Positions 35,172-44,382 are shown, counted from the first letter of the stretch. The stretch is DNA of 64,000 nucleotides from Roseivirga sp. (GCA_021404565.1 JAAWWF010000018.1:1-64000), one strand, 5' to 3'. Notes: generated by a model not told the origin, from the sequence alone. Numbers and translations: made by a program.

Positions 35172-36125
35172 TTACTCGGCTACAACTTCCATCTCTTTAG
35201 CCGCAAGGAAGCGCTCAGCATCAAGAGCTCCCATACAACCGGTACCAGCTGCGGTAACAGCTTGTCTGTATACCCTGTCGGCAGCATCACCTGTAGCAAA
35301 AACGCCCTCTACGTTAGTGTGCGAAGTACCTGGTTTTACTTCCAGATAGCCCGTCTCGTCCATATCGAGCCAGCCATTGAAAATGTCTGTATTAGGCTTA
35401 TGACCAATGGCCACAAAGAAGCCTTTCACATCGATCTCTCTCTTTTCACCGGTTTTGTTATTTACCAGTCTGGCTCCGGTAACTCCGGAGTCATCTCCTA
35501 ATATCTCCTCAGTCTCTGTATCCCAGATCACTTCAATGTTGGGAGTATTCAATACGCGCTGTTGCATGATCTTAGAAGCTCTCATTTCGTCCCTTCTTAC
35601 AATCATGTAAACCTTAGGACAAAGGTTGGCAAGATAGGTAGCTTCTTCAGCCGCGGTGTCTCCCGCTCCTACTACTGCCACATCCTGGCCCTTATAGAAA
35701 AAGCCATCGCACACAGCACAAGCCGATACACCTTTATTGGCAAACGTTTCTTCTGAAGGCAAGCCAAGGTATTTAGCCGAAGCACCGGTAGATATAATTA
35801 CTGATTCAGCGTTAATCTCATGGTTGTCATCCACCCATACTTTTAGGGGGTAACCTGAGAAATCTACCTTAGTGGCTAGTCCATATCTCAAATCAGTCCC
35901 GAATCTCTCAGCCTGTTGCTGAAAGTCAACCATCATTTGCGGGCCATTGATACCCTTAGGGTATCCGGGGTAGTTTTCCACATCGTTCGTTGTAGTCAGC
36001 TGACCTCCAGGTTGTCCTCCTGTATAGAGTACCGGTTTCAAACCTGCCCTGGCTGCATAGATAGCAGCAGTGTAACCAGCTGGTCCGGAACCAATGATTA
36101 ACACCTTTATATCTTCCTTTGTCAT
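35172..36125 (-). CDS. trxB: Thioredoxin-disulfide reductase
   Basis: FAD/NADPH enzyme that keeps thioredoxin reduced. 317 residues, with FAD motif IGSGPAGYTAAIYAARAG (about 11-28), redox-active CAVC (C136, C139) in ACAVCDGFF, NADPH motif VVGAGDTAAEEATYL, and the C-terminal FAD segment GVFATGDAADRVYRQAVTAAGTG. The usual CATC is CAVC here, a common variant. It has its own promoter and terminator. Confidence 0.95.
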   Translation of the reverse strand: MTKEDIKVLIIGSGPAGYTAAIYAARAGLKPVLYTGGQPGGQLTTTNDVENYPGYPKGINGPQMMVDFQQQAERFGTDLRYGLATKVDFSGYPLKVWVDDNHEINAESVIISTGASAKYLGLPSEETFANKGVSACAVCDGFFYKGQDVAVVGAGDTAAEEATYLANLCPKVYMIVRRDEMRASKIMQQRVLNTPNIEVIWDTETEEILGDDSGVTGARLVNNKTGEKREIDVKGFFVAIGHKPNTDIFNGWLDMDETGYLEVKPGTSHTNVEGVFATGDAADRVYRQAVTAAGTGCMGALDAERFLAAKEMEVVAE

Positions 36126-36145
36126 ATCTCCAATTTCTAAGTTTT

Positions 36146-36177
36146 CAAAGCTAAGGGTTTAACAGCTTTTGGTCAAT
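36146..36177 (-). promoter_or_regulatory. Promoter of trxB
   Basis: On the minus strand ATTG, a 20-base spacer, then TAGCTTTG, 21 bp before the trxB ATG. The -7 element fits the consensus exactly, and the -33 is ATTG rather than TTTG. The rest of the 319-bp gap to rpoD holds the rpoD terminator and no gene. Confidence 0.7.
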
Positions 36178-36395
36178 TATAAGTTCCCTTTAAAATGAAT
36201 ACCAAAAGGGCTTATCGAGCCCTACCTGATATTCAATAAAAACGAAGCGGAAATGGTTCAACGGATGGTATCGTTTCTACCCTTGGCCTACAGGTAGTCT
36301 ATTTCAGTGTCCTCAAACCGCATAAGGTATCTCAATCAAATCCATAGGCTCTGGCTAAAGATCATCAAAGGATGACTCCACAGACTCTATAAAAT

Positions 36396-36424
36396 GAAAA
36401 AGGCCTCCAATTGGAGGCCTTGAA
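36396..36424 (-). terminator. Intrinsic terminator after rpoD
   Basis: A perfect 22-bp palindrome (36400-36421, AAGGCCTCCAA and its complement), followed on the minus strand by TTTTTCATTTTA. It starts about 24 bp after the rpoD stop. Confidence 0.85.
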
Positions 36425-36444
36425 TATTATTGCTAAGAAAATTT

Positions 36445-37308
36445 TTAACCTAAATATGGTTTTAAAGCTTTGCTTCTTGATGTGTGACGCAGTCTTCTGA
36501 TTGCCTTCTCCTTGATCTGTCTTACACGCTCACGAGTCAGGTTGAATTTCTCCCCGATCTCTTCAAGCGTCATGGAATGCTCTCCATTCAAACCGAAGTA
36601 CAATGTAATTACGTCAGCTTCTCTCTGAGTGAGAGTAGAAAGTGCACGTTGCACTTCTCTTCTCAATGAGTCATTCATCAGGCCGGTATCCGGCTTTTCC
36701 TCAGAGTCATTTTCCAATACATCAAGCAGACTGTTTTCCTCCCCTTGTACAAAGGGAGCGTCCATTGATACGTGCCTTCCGGAGATCTTCATAGTATCCA
36801 CTACCTCATTGGTAGTTACTTCAAGCACCTCTGCTAATTCATCCGGTGAAGGTTCACGCTCAAATTTTTGCTCGAGCTCAGAAAATGTTTTTGAAATTTT
36901 GTTCAAAGAACCTACTCTGTTCAATGGAAGACGTACAATCCTCGACTGCTCGGCCAAAGCCTGCAGAATCGACTGCCGAATCCACCATACTGCGTAGGAG
37001 ATGAACTTAAAACCTCTCGTTTCATCAAAACGCTGTGCAGCTTTAATTAACCCTAGATTGCCCTCGTTAATCAAGTCACCCAAAGACAATCCCTGATTTT
37101 GGTATTGCTTTGCTACAGAAACTACAAAACGAAGGTTGGCCTTGGTCAGCTTTTCAAGTGCTAACTGGTCTCCCTCACGTATTCTCTTGGCCAAGTCCAC
37201 CTCTTCATCAGGAGTCAAAAGATCTACTTTACCGATCTCCTGAAGGTACTTGTCCAGAGATTGCGACTCTCTGTTGGTGATTTGCTTACTAATCTTAAGC
37301 TGTCTCAT
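36445..37308 (-). CDS. rpoD: Primary RNA polymerase sigma factor (sigma-70 family)
   Basis: 287 residues, the short Bacteroidota housekeeping sigma factor lacking region 1.1. Region 1.2 is [20 protein letters not shown]. Region 2 has [33 protein letters not shown] and [17 protein letters not shown] for -10 recognition. Region 3 follows, and region 4 ends with [27 protein letters not shown]. This factor should read the TTTG/TAnnTTTG promoters found in the window. It is a single gene with its own terminator. Confidence 0.95.
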   Translation of the reverse strand: MRQLKISKQITNRESQSLDKYLQEIGKVDLLTPDEEVDLAKRIREGDQLALEKLTKANLRFVVSVAKQYQNQGLSLGDLINEGNLGLIKAAQRFDETRGFKFISYAVWWIRQSILQALAEQSRIVRLPLNRVGSLNKISKTFSELEQKFEREPSPDELAEVLEVTTNEVVDTMKISGRHVSMDAPFVQGEENSLLDVLENDSEEKPDTGLMNDSLRREVQRALSTLTQREADVITLYFGLNGEHSMTLEEIGEKFNLTRERVRQIKEKAIRRLRHTSRSKALKPYLG

Positions 37309-37402
37309 TCAATTATTTTGGGTTTAACTATTAGTCCACAATTGGGAACACTTAGTAAAGTAAGAAAAGTTCCTACTTTTCCAAGTGTTCCTTCCTTGGT
37401 TT

Positions 37403-39532
37403 TTAATCTTGTTTTCTCTCAGGCCTTGGCAGTAACACCTTTCTTGAGAGCCTGAATTTACCCGTCTTTTTGTCGATGCCTATCAACTTCACGGTAACGT
37501 CTTCGCCTACTTCCATAACACCATCCATCTTTTCTAAACGTTCCCATTTGATTTCAGATATATGAAGGAGACCATCTTTTCCAGGCATAAACTCAATAAA
37601 TGCACCGAAAGGCATGATAGATTTCACTTTCCCTTCGTAAGTCGCACCTTCTTCCGGTACAGCTACGATGCCTTTGATACGTCCTAATGCAGCCATCATA
37701 GACTCTTTGTCAGCAGCAAAAACGGTAACAACACCATTATTAGCTTCCTCTTCGATGATTACCGTAGCACCAGTTTCTTTCTGAATCTCCTGAACCACTT
37801 TACCACCTGGCCCGATTACTGCACCAATCTGATCTTTTTCAATGATCACTTTCTCACTACGTGGAACGTGCGCTTTGAAATCTTCTCTTGGCTCAGAAAT
37901 AGCTTTCTTCATTTCACCAAGAATATGAAGTCTGCCTTCTTTGGCTTGATTCAATGCCTTCTCCAGAACTTCGTAAGACAGACCATCTACTTTAATGTCC
38001 ATTTGACAAGCAGTAATACCTTTCTCAGTACCGGTTACTTTGAAGTCCATGTCTCCCAGGTGATCTTCATCTCCGAGGATATCTGAAAGGATAGCATACT
38101 TTCCGGATTCGCTGTCAGAGATCATTCCCATAGCGATACCTGAAACAGGTGCTTTAATTTTAACACCGGTATCCATCAGGGCCATCGTTCCGGCACAAAC
38201 AGTAGCCATAGAAGATGAACCGTTTGATTCCAGGATATCAGATACAAGTCTGATTGTATATGGATTGTTTTCAGGTTCCGGCAATACTTTCTTCAAAGCA
38301 CGCATGGCAAGGTTACCATGACCAACTTCTCTCCTGCCAGGACCTCTGTTAGGTCTTGTTTCACCAGTTGAAAAACCCGGGAAATTGTAGTGAAGGAAGA
38401 ATTTGTTATAACCTGACTCAGTAGCTCCGTCAATCATTTGCTCATCAAGCTTAGTACCCAGGGTACAAGAGGTGAGCGATTGCGTTTCACCACGGGTGAA
38501 TACAGAAGAGCCGTGAGCAGAAGGCAAGTAATCAGTTTCACACCAGATAGGTCTGATTTCGCTGAAATCACGTCCGTCCAGTCTTTTAGAGCTGTCAAGT
38601 ACCATATTTCTGGCAGCACTCTTATGAATCTTCTTGAAGTATTGTTTGATTAAGAAGCCATCATATTCATGATCTTCAGGAAGTGCTTCCGTCCACTCAT
38701 CCCTGATTGCTCTTACATCGGTGCTTCTTACAGTTTTGTCGGCAGTTCGCTTAGAAACAGCCTCATAAAGCTTATCATAAAGATCAGCCTGCATTTTTTC
38801 ATACAATGCCTCATCTTTCTTTTCATGATCGTAGGTACGCTTCTCAGTCTTACCTGCTTCTTCACCCATTTCAATCTGGGCAGCACACTGAAGTTTGATG
38901 GCTTCGTGAGCTACTTTCATAGCTTCGAGCATATCAGCTTCAGACACCTCGTTCATTTCACCTTCCACCATCATAATGTTGTCCTTATCGGCAGCAACAA
39001 TGATTTCAAGCTCAGCTTCCTGAGTGATGGCTTTAGAAGGGTTCACTTTAAATTTCCCTTCGTGCTTCACTACTCTTACTTCAGAAATAGGACCCGCGAA
39101 AGGAATATCAGATACTGACAGAGCAGCAGAGGCAGCCAAAGCGGCCAATGAGTCTGGCATCACATTCTCATCGTGTGAAATCATAGAGATCATCACCTGG
39201 GTGTCTCCATGAAAATCTGAAGGGAATAAAGGTCTTAGGGCCCTGTCTACCAAGCGGCAGATCAAGACTTCGTGATCAGACAGTCTACCTTCTCTTTTGA
39301 GGAAGCCGCCTGGGATTTTACCAGCACTTGCGAACTTTTCCTGATAGTCTACTGAGAGTGGAAGGAAATCCACATCTTCTCGCGCATCCTGAGAGGCAAC
39401 AACTGTTGCCAATAGCATTGTGTTGCCTTGTCGAACTACAACCGCTCCGTCTGCCTGTTTAGCAAGTTTTCCGGTTTCGATTGTGATCGTGTTGCCATCT
39501 TGCATGTCGATGGTCTTTGTAATTACATTCAT
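37403..39532 (-). CDS. pnp: Polynucleotide phosphorylase
   Basis: 3'-5' exoribonuclease and polymerase of the RNA degradosome. 709 residues: two RNase PH domains ([27 protein letters not shown] motifs, split here as [15 protein letters not shown] and [15 protein letters not shown]), a helical linker, a KH domain with [18 protein letters not shown] (about 565-625) and a C-terminal S1 domain ([27 protein letters not shown]). It lies downstream of rpsO in the classic rpsO-pnp order with about 195 bp between, including a hairpin. Confidence 0.97.
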   Translation of the reverse strand: MNVITKTIDMQDGNTITIETGKLAKQADGAVVVRQGNTMLLATVVASQDAREDVDFLPLSVDYQEKFASAGKIPGGFLKREGRLSDHEVLICRLVDRALRPLFPSDFHGDTQVMISMISHDENVMPDSLAALAASAALSVSDIPFAGPISEVRVVKHEGKFKVNPSKAITQEAELEIIVAADKDNIMMVEGEMNEVSEADMLEAMKVAHEAIKLQCAAQIEMGEEAGKTEKRTYDHEKKDEALYEKMQADLYDKLYEAVSKRTADKTVRSTDVRAIRDEWTEALPEDHEYDGFLIKQYFKKIHKSAARNMVLDSSKRLDGRDFSEIRPIWCETDYLPSAHGSSVFTRGETQSLTSCTLGTKLDEQMIDGATESGYNKFFLHYNFPGFSTGETRPNRGPGRREVGHGNLAMRALKKVLPEPENNPYTIRLVSDILESNGSSSMATVCAGTMALMDTGVKIKAPVSGIAMGMISDSESGKYAILSDILGDEDHLGDMDFKVTGTEKGITACQMDIKVDGLSYEVLEKALNQAKEGRLHILGEMKKAISEPREDFKAHVPRSEKVIIEKDQIGAVIGPGGKVVQEIQKETGATVIIEEEANNGVVTVFAADKESMMAALGRIKGIVAVPEEGATYEGKVKSIMPFGAFIEFMPGKDGLLHISEIKWERLEKMDGVMEVGEDVTVKLIGIDKKTGKFRLSRKVLLPRPERKQD

Positions 39533-39692
39533 CTTTTACTTTTTTCTTAAACAGCGAATGCTCAAAAGCGGAATTTATCTTAGACTTTTTAAGCAGTCTG
39601 CCGACAAATTCTGATCGTTCTTTTCAGCATATAAAATTTCTAATATCAAGCGGACAACCAACAATAACCTGCAGCTTGAAATGGGGAAAAGA

Positions 39693-39720
39693 GAAGGGAA
39701 TCCTTTTCAGAACTCCCTTC
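39693..39720 (-). terminator. Hairpin between rpsO and pnp
   Basis: On the minus strand GAAGGGA pairs with TCCCTTC around a 14-base loop, followed by TCTTTTCCCC. It is located just after the rpsO stop. It could be a leaky terminator or an RNA-processing site as in other rpsO-pnp operons. Confidence 0.5.
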
Positions 39721-39728
39721 ATATTTAA

Positions 39729-40004
39729 TTATTTACGTAATCCTAGTTCGGCAATAATCGCTCTGTAACGCTCGATATCCTTTCTGTAAAGGTAGTCGAG
39801 CAGGCTTCTTCTTTTACCGACCAGTTTCAAAAGACCCAATCTTGAAGAGTGATCTTTTTTGTTAGTTTTTAAATGTTCTGTCAGGTGACCAATGCGGTAG
39901 GTGAAAAGCGAAATCTGAGATTCAGGCGATCCTGTATCTTTCTTTGACTTTAACCGACCATGATTCTCAAACAGCTCCTCTTTCTTCTCACTAGATAAAT
40001 ACAT
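39729..40004 (-). CDS. rpsO: 30S ribosomal protein S15
   Basis: 91 residues, full length for S15, which binds 16S rRNA early in 30S assembly. Recognisable by [23 protein letters not shown], the [22 protein letters not shown] rRNA-binding segment (given here in part) and [11 protein letters not shown] at the end. It is preceded by a consensus promoter and followed by pnp. Confidence 0.97.
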   Translation of the reverse strand: MYLSSEKKEELFENHGRLKSKKDTGSPESQISLFTYRIGHLTEHLKTNKKDHSSRLGLLKLVGKRRSLLDYLYRKDIERYRAIIAELGLRK

Positions 40005-40043
40005 GCTTAGCTAAATTTAAATTATTGTGTATAAAAACAGCCG

Positions 40044-40075
40044 CAAAGGTAGCCCTTTGCTCACCAATTACCAAA
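40044..40075 (-). promoter_or_regulatory. Promoter of rpsO
   Basis: On the minus strand TTTG, a 20-base spacer, then TACCTTTG: a full Bacteroidota consensus, 40 bp before the rpsO ATG. It begins one base after the stop codon of the upstream permease gene. Confidence 0.85.
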
Positions 40076-41803
40076 TCAGGCTGTTTTTAATTCCTTTCTC
40101 CTTTTGAAGAAAGACCTGATCCTTAACCACCATACATGATAGACGTCTGCTTCGAACAATCGGGCATCATTCCGGGCCTGTCTGAGGAAGAACAGACCAA
40201 AAGGCAGCAAGATAGCATTTGAGATCCACACCGCCACGGCAGGATCAAAAACCCCCTCTTTCCCCCATTTATCTCCGGTGGTATTGAGAATGTAGTAGAT
40301 GAGAAAGAAGATTACCGAAACGATCACAGGCAATCCGAGTCCACCCTTCTTAATAATGGCACCAATGGGAGCCCCAATAAGAAACATGATCATACATGCG
40401 AGAGAGCGTGCTACCTGCTGGTTTTTGGTTACCAAAAACTTTCGCTGATCTCGTTTTAACGACTCCAGACTGGTAGCCCTATTCTTCAGTAAGTTCCGCA
40501 TAGTACGGGAGTTATTAATCCCGTGACTGAGTGCACTGATTTCTTTGGTATTGTTACTCGTCTTGGTTGTATCATTGAACGTAGCATAGAACTTTGCCAG
40601 ATTCTCTTCAGGGGTATATACTCTCAGTATTTTTTTCACTTTAGCATCAGCATTAAATCCTGCCAGCTTAGCTCCCTTAAGAGTGGTCTTAGAAGATATC
40701 TGTTCTTCTCTTGCCAGCTTTCTCCCCTCGGGGGTATTCAGGGTATTCGTTTCTTCAGTTACATTAGATGCATTCAAGTCCGCAGAGAGCGAGTCTTCCT
40801 CAATGGACTCAATCACCGGAGGCCTTCTGGCATCTCTCAACGAATCGTATAAGGCACGCTTCCTGCTCAATTCTTTGGGGATCACATTCTTCCTTACAAA
40901 GTGATACCTGAAGGTATTGCTCACATCGTTGAACATTCGTTCCTGCCCTACATAAAAATCTCGCTGCATGGAGTCTACCCCAACAATCAAGTCATCACGG
41001 GTTTGCACAAGGCGAGAACGCCTGAACAGACTCTCATCAGTTTTATTCATATCAAAAGAAGATAAGTCGAACACGATCTTATTCTTGTCAAACTCATCTC
41101 GCTTGAACTGACCACCATCTACCCTGTCCTGATACTTCTCCTTGTAGGCTTCTTCATAGCGAATGCCATTGAAAAGCTCCAGAGCCAGGTAACGCTGATT
41201 CATAAAGGAGTACATAAGCCCGGAATCTGCCAAAATCACGTTGCGATTGCCGGTACCGTTATTCCCAACGTGATCATAGATAATAATATCTTTGAGCTGC
41301 TCATCGCCCACCTTTTCGTTGACCTTGATGCTATAGCCGGGAATACCGTCATAAAACACCCCTTCCTTAATATCAAGTGCGGGCTTCTTTGTCCGCATAT
41401 CCCACAACAGACTATAGGTCTTGAGGTTAATCTTTGGCACCAACTGTGTATTAGAATAGTAGGTGAAACCCGTAAGCATCAATACAAATACGAATATCGG
41501 CAAGAGAGAACGGACGAGCGATATACCTGAGCTCTTCACTGCAGTGAGTTCTGAGTGCTCGCCAAGGTTACCAAAGGTCATGATAGCACTTAGTAATACA
41601 GCAAGAGGAAAAGCATCGGGAGAACTTGAAACAGAGAAATAGAAGATGAGCTCACCAAAAACGGAAAGGCTCAAGCCCTTGCCCATGATCTGATCAAAGT
41701 ACTTAAGCAGGGTAACCAGTAGCAGGATAAAATCCACCACTATGAGTGTGAGTAAGAATGGCCCGATAAAGGAACCAAAAACCAGCTTATCAATCTTCTT
41801 CAT
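40076..41803 (-). CDS. LptF/LptG-family permease
   Basis: Inner-membrane component of the LPS export machinery (YjgP/YjgQ family). 575 residues, long for the family (about 360). Three N-terminal helices (about 12-35, 52-75, 95-118) precede a periplasmic beta-jellyroll. A charged, low-complexity segment of roughly 200 residues follows, including SRKRALYDSLRDARRP and SADLNASNVTEETNT. Three C-terminal helices then begin at VARSLACMIMFLIGAPIGAIIKKGGLG. The insert is typical of Bacteroidota members. Whether it is LptF or LptG cannot be settled from one sequence. Confidence 0.88.
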   Translation of the reverse strand: MKKIDKLVFGSFIGPFLLTLIVVDFILLLVTLLKYFDQIMGKGLSLSVFGELIFYFSVSSSPDAFPLAVLLSAIMTFGNLGEHSELTAVKSSGISLVRSLLPIFVFVLMLTGFTYYSNTQLVPKINLKTYSLLWDMRTKKPALDIKEGVFYDGIPGYSIKVNEKVGDEQLKDIIIYDHVGNNGTGNRNVILADSGLMYSFMNQRYLALELFNGIRYEEAYKEKYQDRVDGGQFKRDEFDKNKIVFDLSSFDMNKTDESLFRRSRLVQTRDDLIVGVDSMQRDFYVGQERMFNDVSNTFRYHFVRKNVIPKELSRKRALYDSLRDARRPPVIESIEEDSLSADLNASNVTEETNTLNTPEGRKLAREEQISSKTTLKGAKLAGFNADAKVKKILRVYTPEENLAKFYATFNDTTKTSNNTKEISALSHGINNSRTMRNLLKNRATSLESLKRDQRKFLVTKNQQVARSLACMIMFLIGAPIGAIIKKGGLGLPVIVSVIFFLIYYILNTTGDKWGKEGVFDPAVAVWISNAILLPFGLFFLRQARNDARLFEADVYHVWWLRIRSFFKRRKELKTA

Positions 41804-41888
41804 ACCATCCTGAATGCCGATGTATTAAACAAACATCGTGCCTTTAACCAGATTGACAAAGGAAATAATATTAAGAATAGAAAAGGAA

Positions 41889-42284
41889 TCAGCCGCCAAT
41901 TAATTCTTTCAGGCTGTAGACAATATTTTCCCAGAGGTCTTGCTGTTCTTCAGGGTCATCGAGGTCAGAATAGTCGGTAATTTGGAGAAACACCGACTGG
42001 GTAAGTTCATTTACGTTAAGTTTCAGCTCTATAAAAGCCGGATCATCTTCATCTTCCTCGGTTTCGGGGAGAAACTCAAACTTGACATGGTGATTAGTAC
42101 GTTGACCAGCTTTCTTAGCTTTATGATCTTCCCCATCCCAGTGGAAGCTAAAGACCTTGTCTTCGTTGATATTTACATCATCTGCAAACCACTGCGCCAG
42201 ACCACTGGCGGTACTTAAATATGGGAAAAGCATCTTGCTGGATGCATTGACTTCAAACTCTGTGATAAACTTCTTCTTTCCCAT
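41889..42284 (-). CDS. START-like domain protein (SRPBCC fold)
   Basis: 131 residues. The family pattern is visible as FITEFEVNASSKMLFPYLSTASGLAQWFADDV, followed by FSFHWDGEDHKA and a C-terminal helix (QQDLWENIVYSLKELIG). It is acidic, with an EDEDD stretch. It belongs to a Bacteroidota-specific START-like group of unknown ligand. It is transcribed toward the Lpt permease (85 bp gap), possibly in one unit with it. Confidence 0.85.
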   Translation of the reverse strand: MGKKKFITEFEVNASSKMLFPYLSTASGLAQWFADDVNINEDKVFSFHWDGEDHKAKKAGQRTNHHVKFEFLPETEEDEDDPAFIELKLNVNELTQSVFLQITDYSDLDDPEEQQDLWENIVYSLKELIGG

Positions 42285-42577
42285 AGTCGAAAAAATTGTT
42301 GGTTCGATAATTTAGAATTTATTTATGAGACGGACAAACGGTTGCATTGGCTTAATCTGAGGATTTTAGGCCGATTTGAAGCTTTGCTGTTACAATACTA
42401 CTTTAAAAACAGAGCAACCCTCTCGTTTGTAAGCTGTTGCACATTACAGACCAAAAACCAGCAAGTTTCATGGCTTCTTACATACAATCTCAAAGAATTC
42501 TCAAAAGCTCCAATAGCCCAGTTTCACCGCCTTATTTGGGCCATCAAATTTTACTAATTAAAAACTTCGCAAGTCTG
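42285..42577. other. Gap upstream of the tRNA-Met promoter
   Basis: Holds the start region of the START-like gene (minus) and non-coding sequence. A 71-codon frame within it reads as noise. I see nothing else. Confidence 0.5.
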
Positions 42578-42609
42578 TTGCTTTTTAATAACCTGAATTG
42601 CTACATTTG
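42578..42609 (+). promoter_or_regulatory. Promoter of tRNA-Met
   Basis: TTG (42578-42580), a 21-base spacer, then TACATTTG (42602-42609), close to the Bacteroidota consensus. Expected start of transcription is near 42616, right before the first copy of the 11-bp tRNA 5' repeat. Confidence 0.72.
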
Positions 42610-42617
42610 CACTCCCA

Positions 42618-42715
42618 AATGGCGAGGTCCCTGCCTGCTTTTGCAGGTCTGCCCTAGGCAGGTAAAGCTCAGAACTGAGCAACCAGGTGTTTCGACAAAA
42701 AACCAATGGCGAGGT
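42618..42715. mobile_element. Small insertion flanked by 11-bp direct repeats at the tRNA-Met 5' end
   Basis: AATGGCGAGGT occurs at 42618-42628 and again at 42705-42715, where its last eight bases are the first eight of the tRNA. The 76 bases between (42629-42704) contain a CCTGCCT...AGGCAGG hairpin of the kind seen near other repeats here. The pattern fits insertion of a short non-coding element with an 11-bp target duplication, leaving the tRNA intact but adding about 87 bases of leader. Confidence 0.5.
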
Positions 42716-42781
42716 AGCTCAGTTGGTTAGAGCGCAGGATTCATAACCCTGAGGTCACGGGTTCAACTCCCGTCTTCGCTA
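42708..42781 (+). tRNA. tRNA-Met (anticodon CAT)
   Basis: Cloverleaf with acceptor GGCGAGG/CTTCGCT (G-T pairs allowed), D arm TAGCTCAGTTGGTTAGAGC, anticodon loop TTCATAA, variable loop and T arm ACGGGTTCAACTCCCGT. The CAT anticodon indicates methionine, although tRNA-Ile(k2C) shares it. The lack of an initiator-type stem of three G-C pairs makes elongator Met or Ile2 likely. Discriminator is A; CCA is not encoded. Confidence 0.92.
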
Positions 42782-42783
42782 CT

Positions 42784-42825
42784 AAAACCCAGTTTTCTTC
42801 TGAAAACTGGGTTTTTATTTTTTTG
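42784..42825 (+). terminator. Intrinsic terminator after tRNA-Met
   Basis: AAAACCCAGTTTTC pairs perfectly with GAAAACTGGGTTTT (14 bp) around a 4-base loop, followed by T-rich sequence. Confidence 0.92.
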
Positions 42826-42858
42826 GCCTGCCCCATGGTATTTAACCACTCTTCAGCA

Positions 42859-42879
42859 TTCAACTCCCGTCTTTGCTAC
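42859..42879 (+). repeat. Duplicate of the tRNA-Met 3' end (att-like)
   Basis: A 21-base sequence starting TTCAACTCCCGTCTTTGC matches the last 21 bases of tRNA-Met plus flank (42762-42782) with one mismatch. Copies of tRNA 3' ends are what integrases of the tyrosine type leave at attachment sites. No integrase gene is nearby, so it is at most a scar. Confidence 0.6.
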
Positions 42880-42888
42880 AGATAAAGA

Positions 42889-43033
42889 GGTCGTCTCAAA
42901 AGTTATAAACGAGTCATTCTGAATTCATTTCAGAATCTCAACTACCTCATCTCTGGAGGTTTAGAGATACTGAAACCTGCTGGCAGCAGGCAGGCGAGTT
43001 CAGCATGACGGAAAGTCTACTCTCGAGACAACC
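42889..43033. mobile_element. MITE-like palindromic element
   Basis: About 145 bp with nested inverted repeats: outer GGTCGTCTC/GAGACAACC (one mismatch) and inner GTCATTCTGAA/TTCAGCATGAC (one mismatch). The centre contains CCTGCTGGCAGCAGGCAGG. There is no coding capacity. The GTCATTCTGAA...TTCAG(A/C)ATGAC design is characteristic of non-autonomous elements common in Bacteroidota chromosomes (from memory of such genomes). Confidence 0.6.
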
Positions 43034-43103
43034 CCATTTTTATTGACGCAAACAAGGCTGATCTACTGTCATTATACACCTTGGCTTTAAGACTCCAGGG
43101 TAT

Positions 43104-43134
43104 AAAAAAACCCTGACGTTTCCGTCAGGGTTCT
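43104..43134 (-). terminator. Intrinsic terminator after rplT
   Basis: On the minus strand AACCCTGACG pairs with CGTCAGGGTT around a 4-base loop, followed by TTTTTTTATA. It ends the thrS-infC-rpmI-rplT operon. Confidence 0.9.
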
Positions 43135-43156
43135 TACCATATCTTGTTGTGAGTGT

Positions 43157-43501
43157 TTATTTTACTTTGTCAATCACTGCTTTGAAAGCTTCCGGATGAT
43201 TCATTGCTAAATCGGCCAGCACTTTTCTATTCAACTCAATTCCTGACTTACCCAGTTTACCCATAAACTGTGAGTAAGACATACCATGCTGTCTTGCTCC
43301 AGCGTTGATACGCTGAATCCAAAGTTTTCTAAACTCTCTCTTTTTTGCTTTTCTGTCTCTATAAGCGAACTGAAGACCTTTTTCGATCTGGTTCTTAGCT
43401 ACAGTCCAAACATTCTTTTTTCTCCCCCAATAGCCTTTGGCCATTTTGAGGATTCTCTTTCTTTTTGCTCTTGACGCTACTGCGTTTACTGATCTTGGCA
43501 T
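43157..43501 (-). CDS. rplT: 50S ribosomal protein L20
   Basis: 114 residues, full length. Begins [20 protein letters not shown] and contains [36 protein letters not shown] and a conserved C-terminal globular part ([20 protein letters not shown]). It binds 23S rRNA during early 50S assembly and in other bacteria represses its own operon. Last gene of thrS-infC-rpmI-rplT. Confidence 0.97.
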   Translation of the reverse strand: MPRSVNAVASRAKRKRILKMAKGYWGRKKNVWTVAKNQIEKGLQFAYRDRKAKKREFRKLWIQRINAGARQHGMSYSQFMGKLGKSGIELNRKVLADLAMNHPEAFKAVIDKVK

Positions 43502-43592
43502 AATTTTTAATTTTTTTGACTTTTGGCGGATGGACTAAACCAACTCTTTGGGGCCGTAAGCCGGGTGGATAAATTTAACCTTCTAATCGAAA

Positions 43593-43787
43593 TTAGATGT
43601 TGAGCATTGCTTTAACGTTCTTCTCGTCAGACTTGTGTACCAAGCCCATTTGAGTCAGATTACGTTTTTGCTTTGTCTCTTTTTTGGTCAGGATATGACT
43701 TTTGAAAGCATGCTTTCTTTTGATCTTACCCGTTCCTGTTAATTTGAAACGTTTCTTCGCTCCAGATTTAGTTTTTACTTTAGGCAT
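43593..43787 (-). CDS. rpmI: 50S ribosomal protein L35
   Basis: 64 residues, very basic. [20 protein letters not shown] and [18 protein letters not shown] are diagnostic. It lies between infC (28 bp) and rplT (91 bp) in the conserved operon. Confidence 0.97.
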   Translation of the reverse strand: MPKVKTKSGAKKRFKLTGTGKIKRKHAFKSHILTKKETKQKRNLTQMGLVHKSDEKNVKAMLNI

Positions 43788-43815
43788 TTTATATAAAGTT
43801 TAACAAAATATGGTC

Positions 43816-44370
43816 TTACTTCTTCACCACCTTAGGAGCAAGGAACAAGAACATTCTCTTTCCTTCCAGCTTGGGTAGTTGCTCTACCTTAGCATACTCT
43901 TCAAGCGCCTGTGCAAATTTCAACAGCAGAATCTCTCCCCTGTCTTTATACACAATGGCTCTTCCACGGAACTGCACATAAGCTTTCACTTTAGCGCCAT
44001 CCTCAAGGAAGTTCTGAGCGTGCTTCAGTTTAAAATTAAAATCATGATCGTCCGTATTCGGTCCGAACCTGATCTCCTTAATTACTGTTTTAGAAGCTTT
44101 GGCTTTAATTTCCTTTTGCTTCTTCTTCTGATCGTACTTGAACTTTGAGTAATCGATCACTTTACAAACAGGTGGGTCCGCTTTTGGAGAAATCTCAACT
44201 AGATCAAGTCCCTGGTCCTGTGCAATTCTAATTCCTTCAGATACAGAATATATACCTACTGTTACATTTTCACCTACTAACCGGATTTCCCGGGCGGTGA
44301 TTTTACCATTGACTTTGTAAGGCTCCTCTACCCTTCCTCTGGGTGGGTACCTTCTTCTCATTTTAGCGAT
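43816..44370 (-). CDS. infC: Translation initiation factor IF-3 (probable AUC start)
   Basis: IF-3 monitors start-codon choice on the 30S subunit. The N-domain has KINARIRA-like [18 protein letters not shown] and [21 protein letters not shown]; the C-domain has [20 protein letters not shown] and [14 protein letters not shown]. An ATG at 44359-44361 gives 181 residues. However, AAGGAGGT at 44375-44382 is placed ideally for an in-frame ATC at 44368-44370 (five bases after GGAGG), which adds Ile/Met-Ala-Lys. Non-AUG starts on infC are known to allow IF-3 autoregulation, so I annotate the ATC; the ATG remains possible. Confidence 0.93.
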   Translation of the reverse strand: MAKMRRRYPPRGRVEEPYKVNGKITAREIRLVGENVTVGIYSVSEGIRIAQDQGLDLVEISPKADPPVCKVIDYSKFKYDQKKKQKEIKAKASKTVIKEIRFGPNTDDHDFNFKLKHAQNFLEDGAKVKAYVQFRGRAIVYKDRGEILLLKFAQALEEYAKVEQLPKLEGKRMFLFLAPKVVKK

Positions 44371-44382
44371 TGTGACCTCCTT
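44371..44382 (-). promoter_or_regulatory. Strong Shine-Dalgarno favouring the infC AUC codon
   Basis: AAGGAGGT followed by CACA and then ATC. The nearest ATG lies 14 bases after GGAGG, too far for optimal initiation. Bacteroidota seldom use strong Shine-Dalgarno sequences, so this one stands out. Confidence 0.7.

Noticed and set aside
39024..39212. Possible CRISPR or phage signals in regions of many short frames
   Set aside because: No regularly spaced repeats or phage-type genes were found here or elsewhere in the window; the frames are shadows of pnp.
42342..42730. 71- and 97-codon frames before tRNA-Met
   Set aside because: They overlap the promoter, the inserted element and the tRNA itself.
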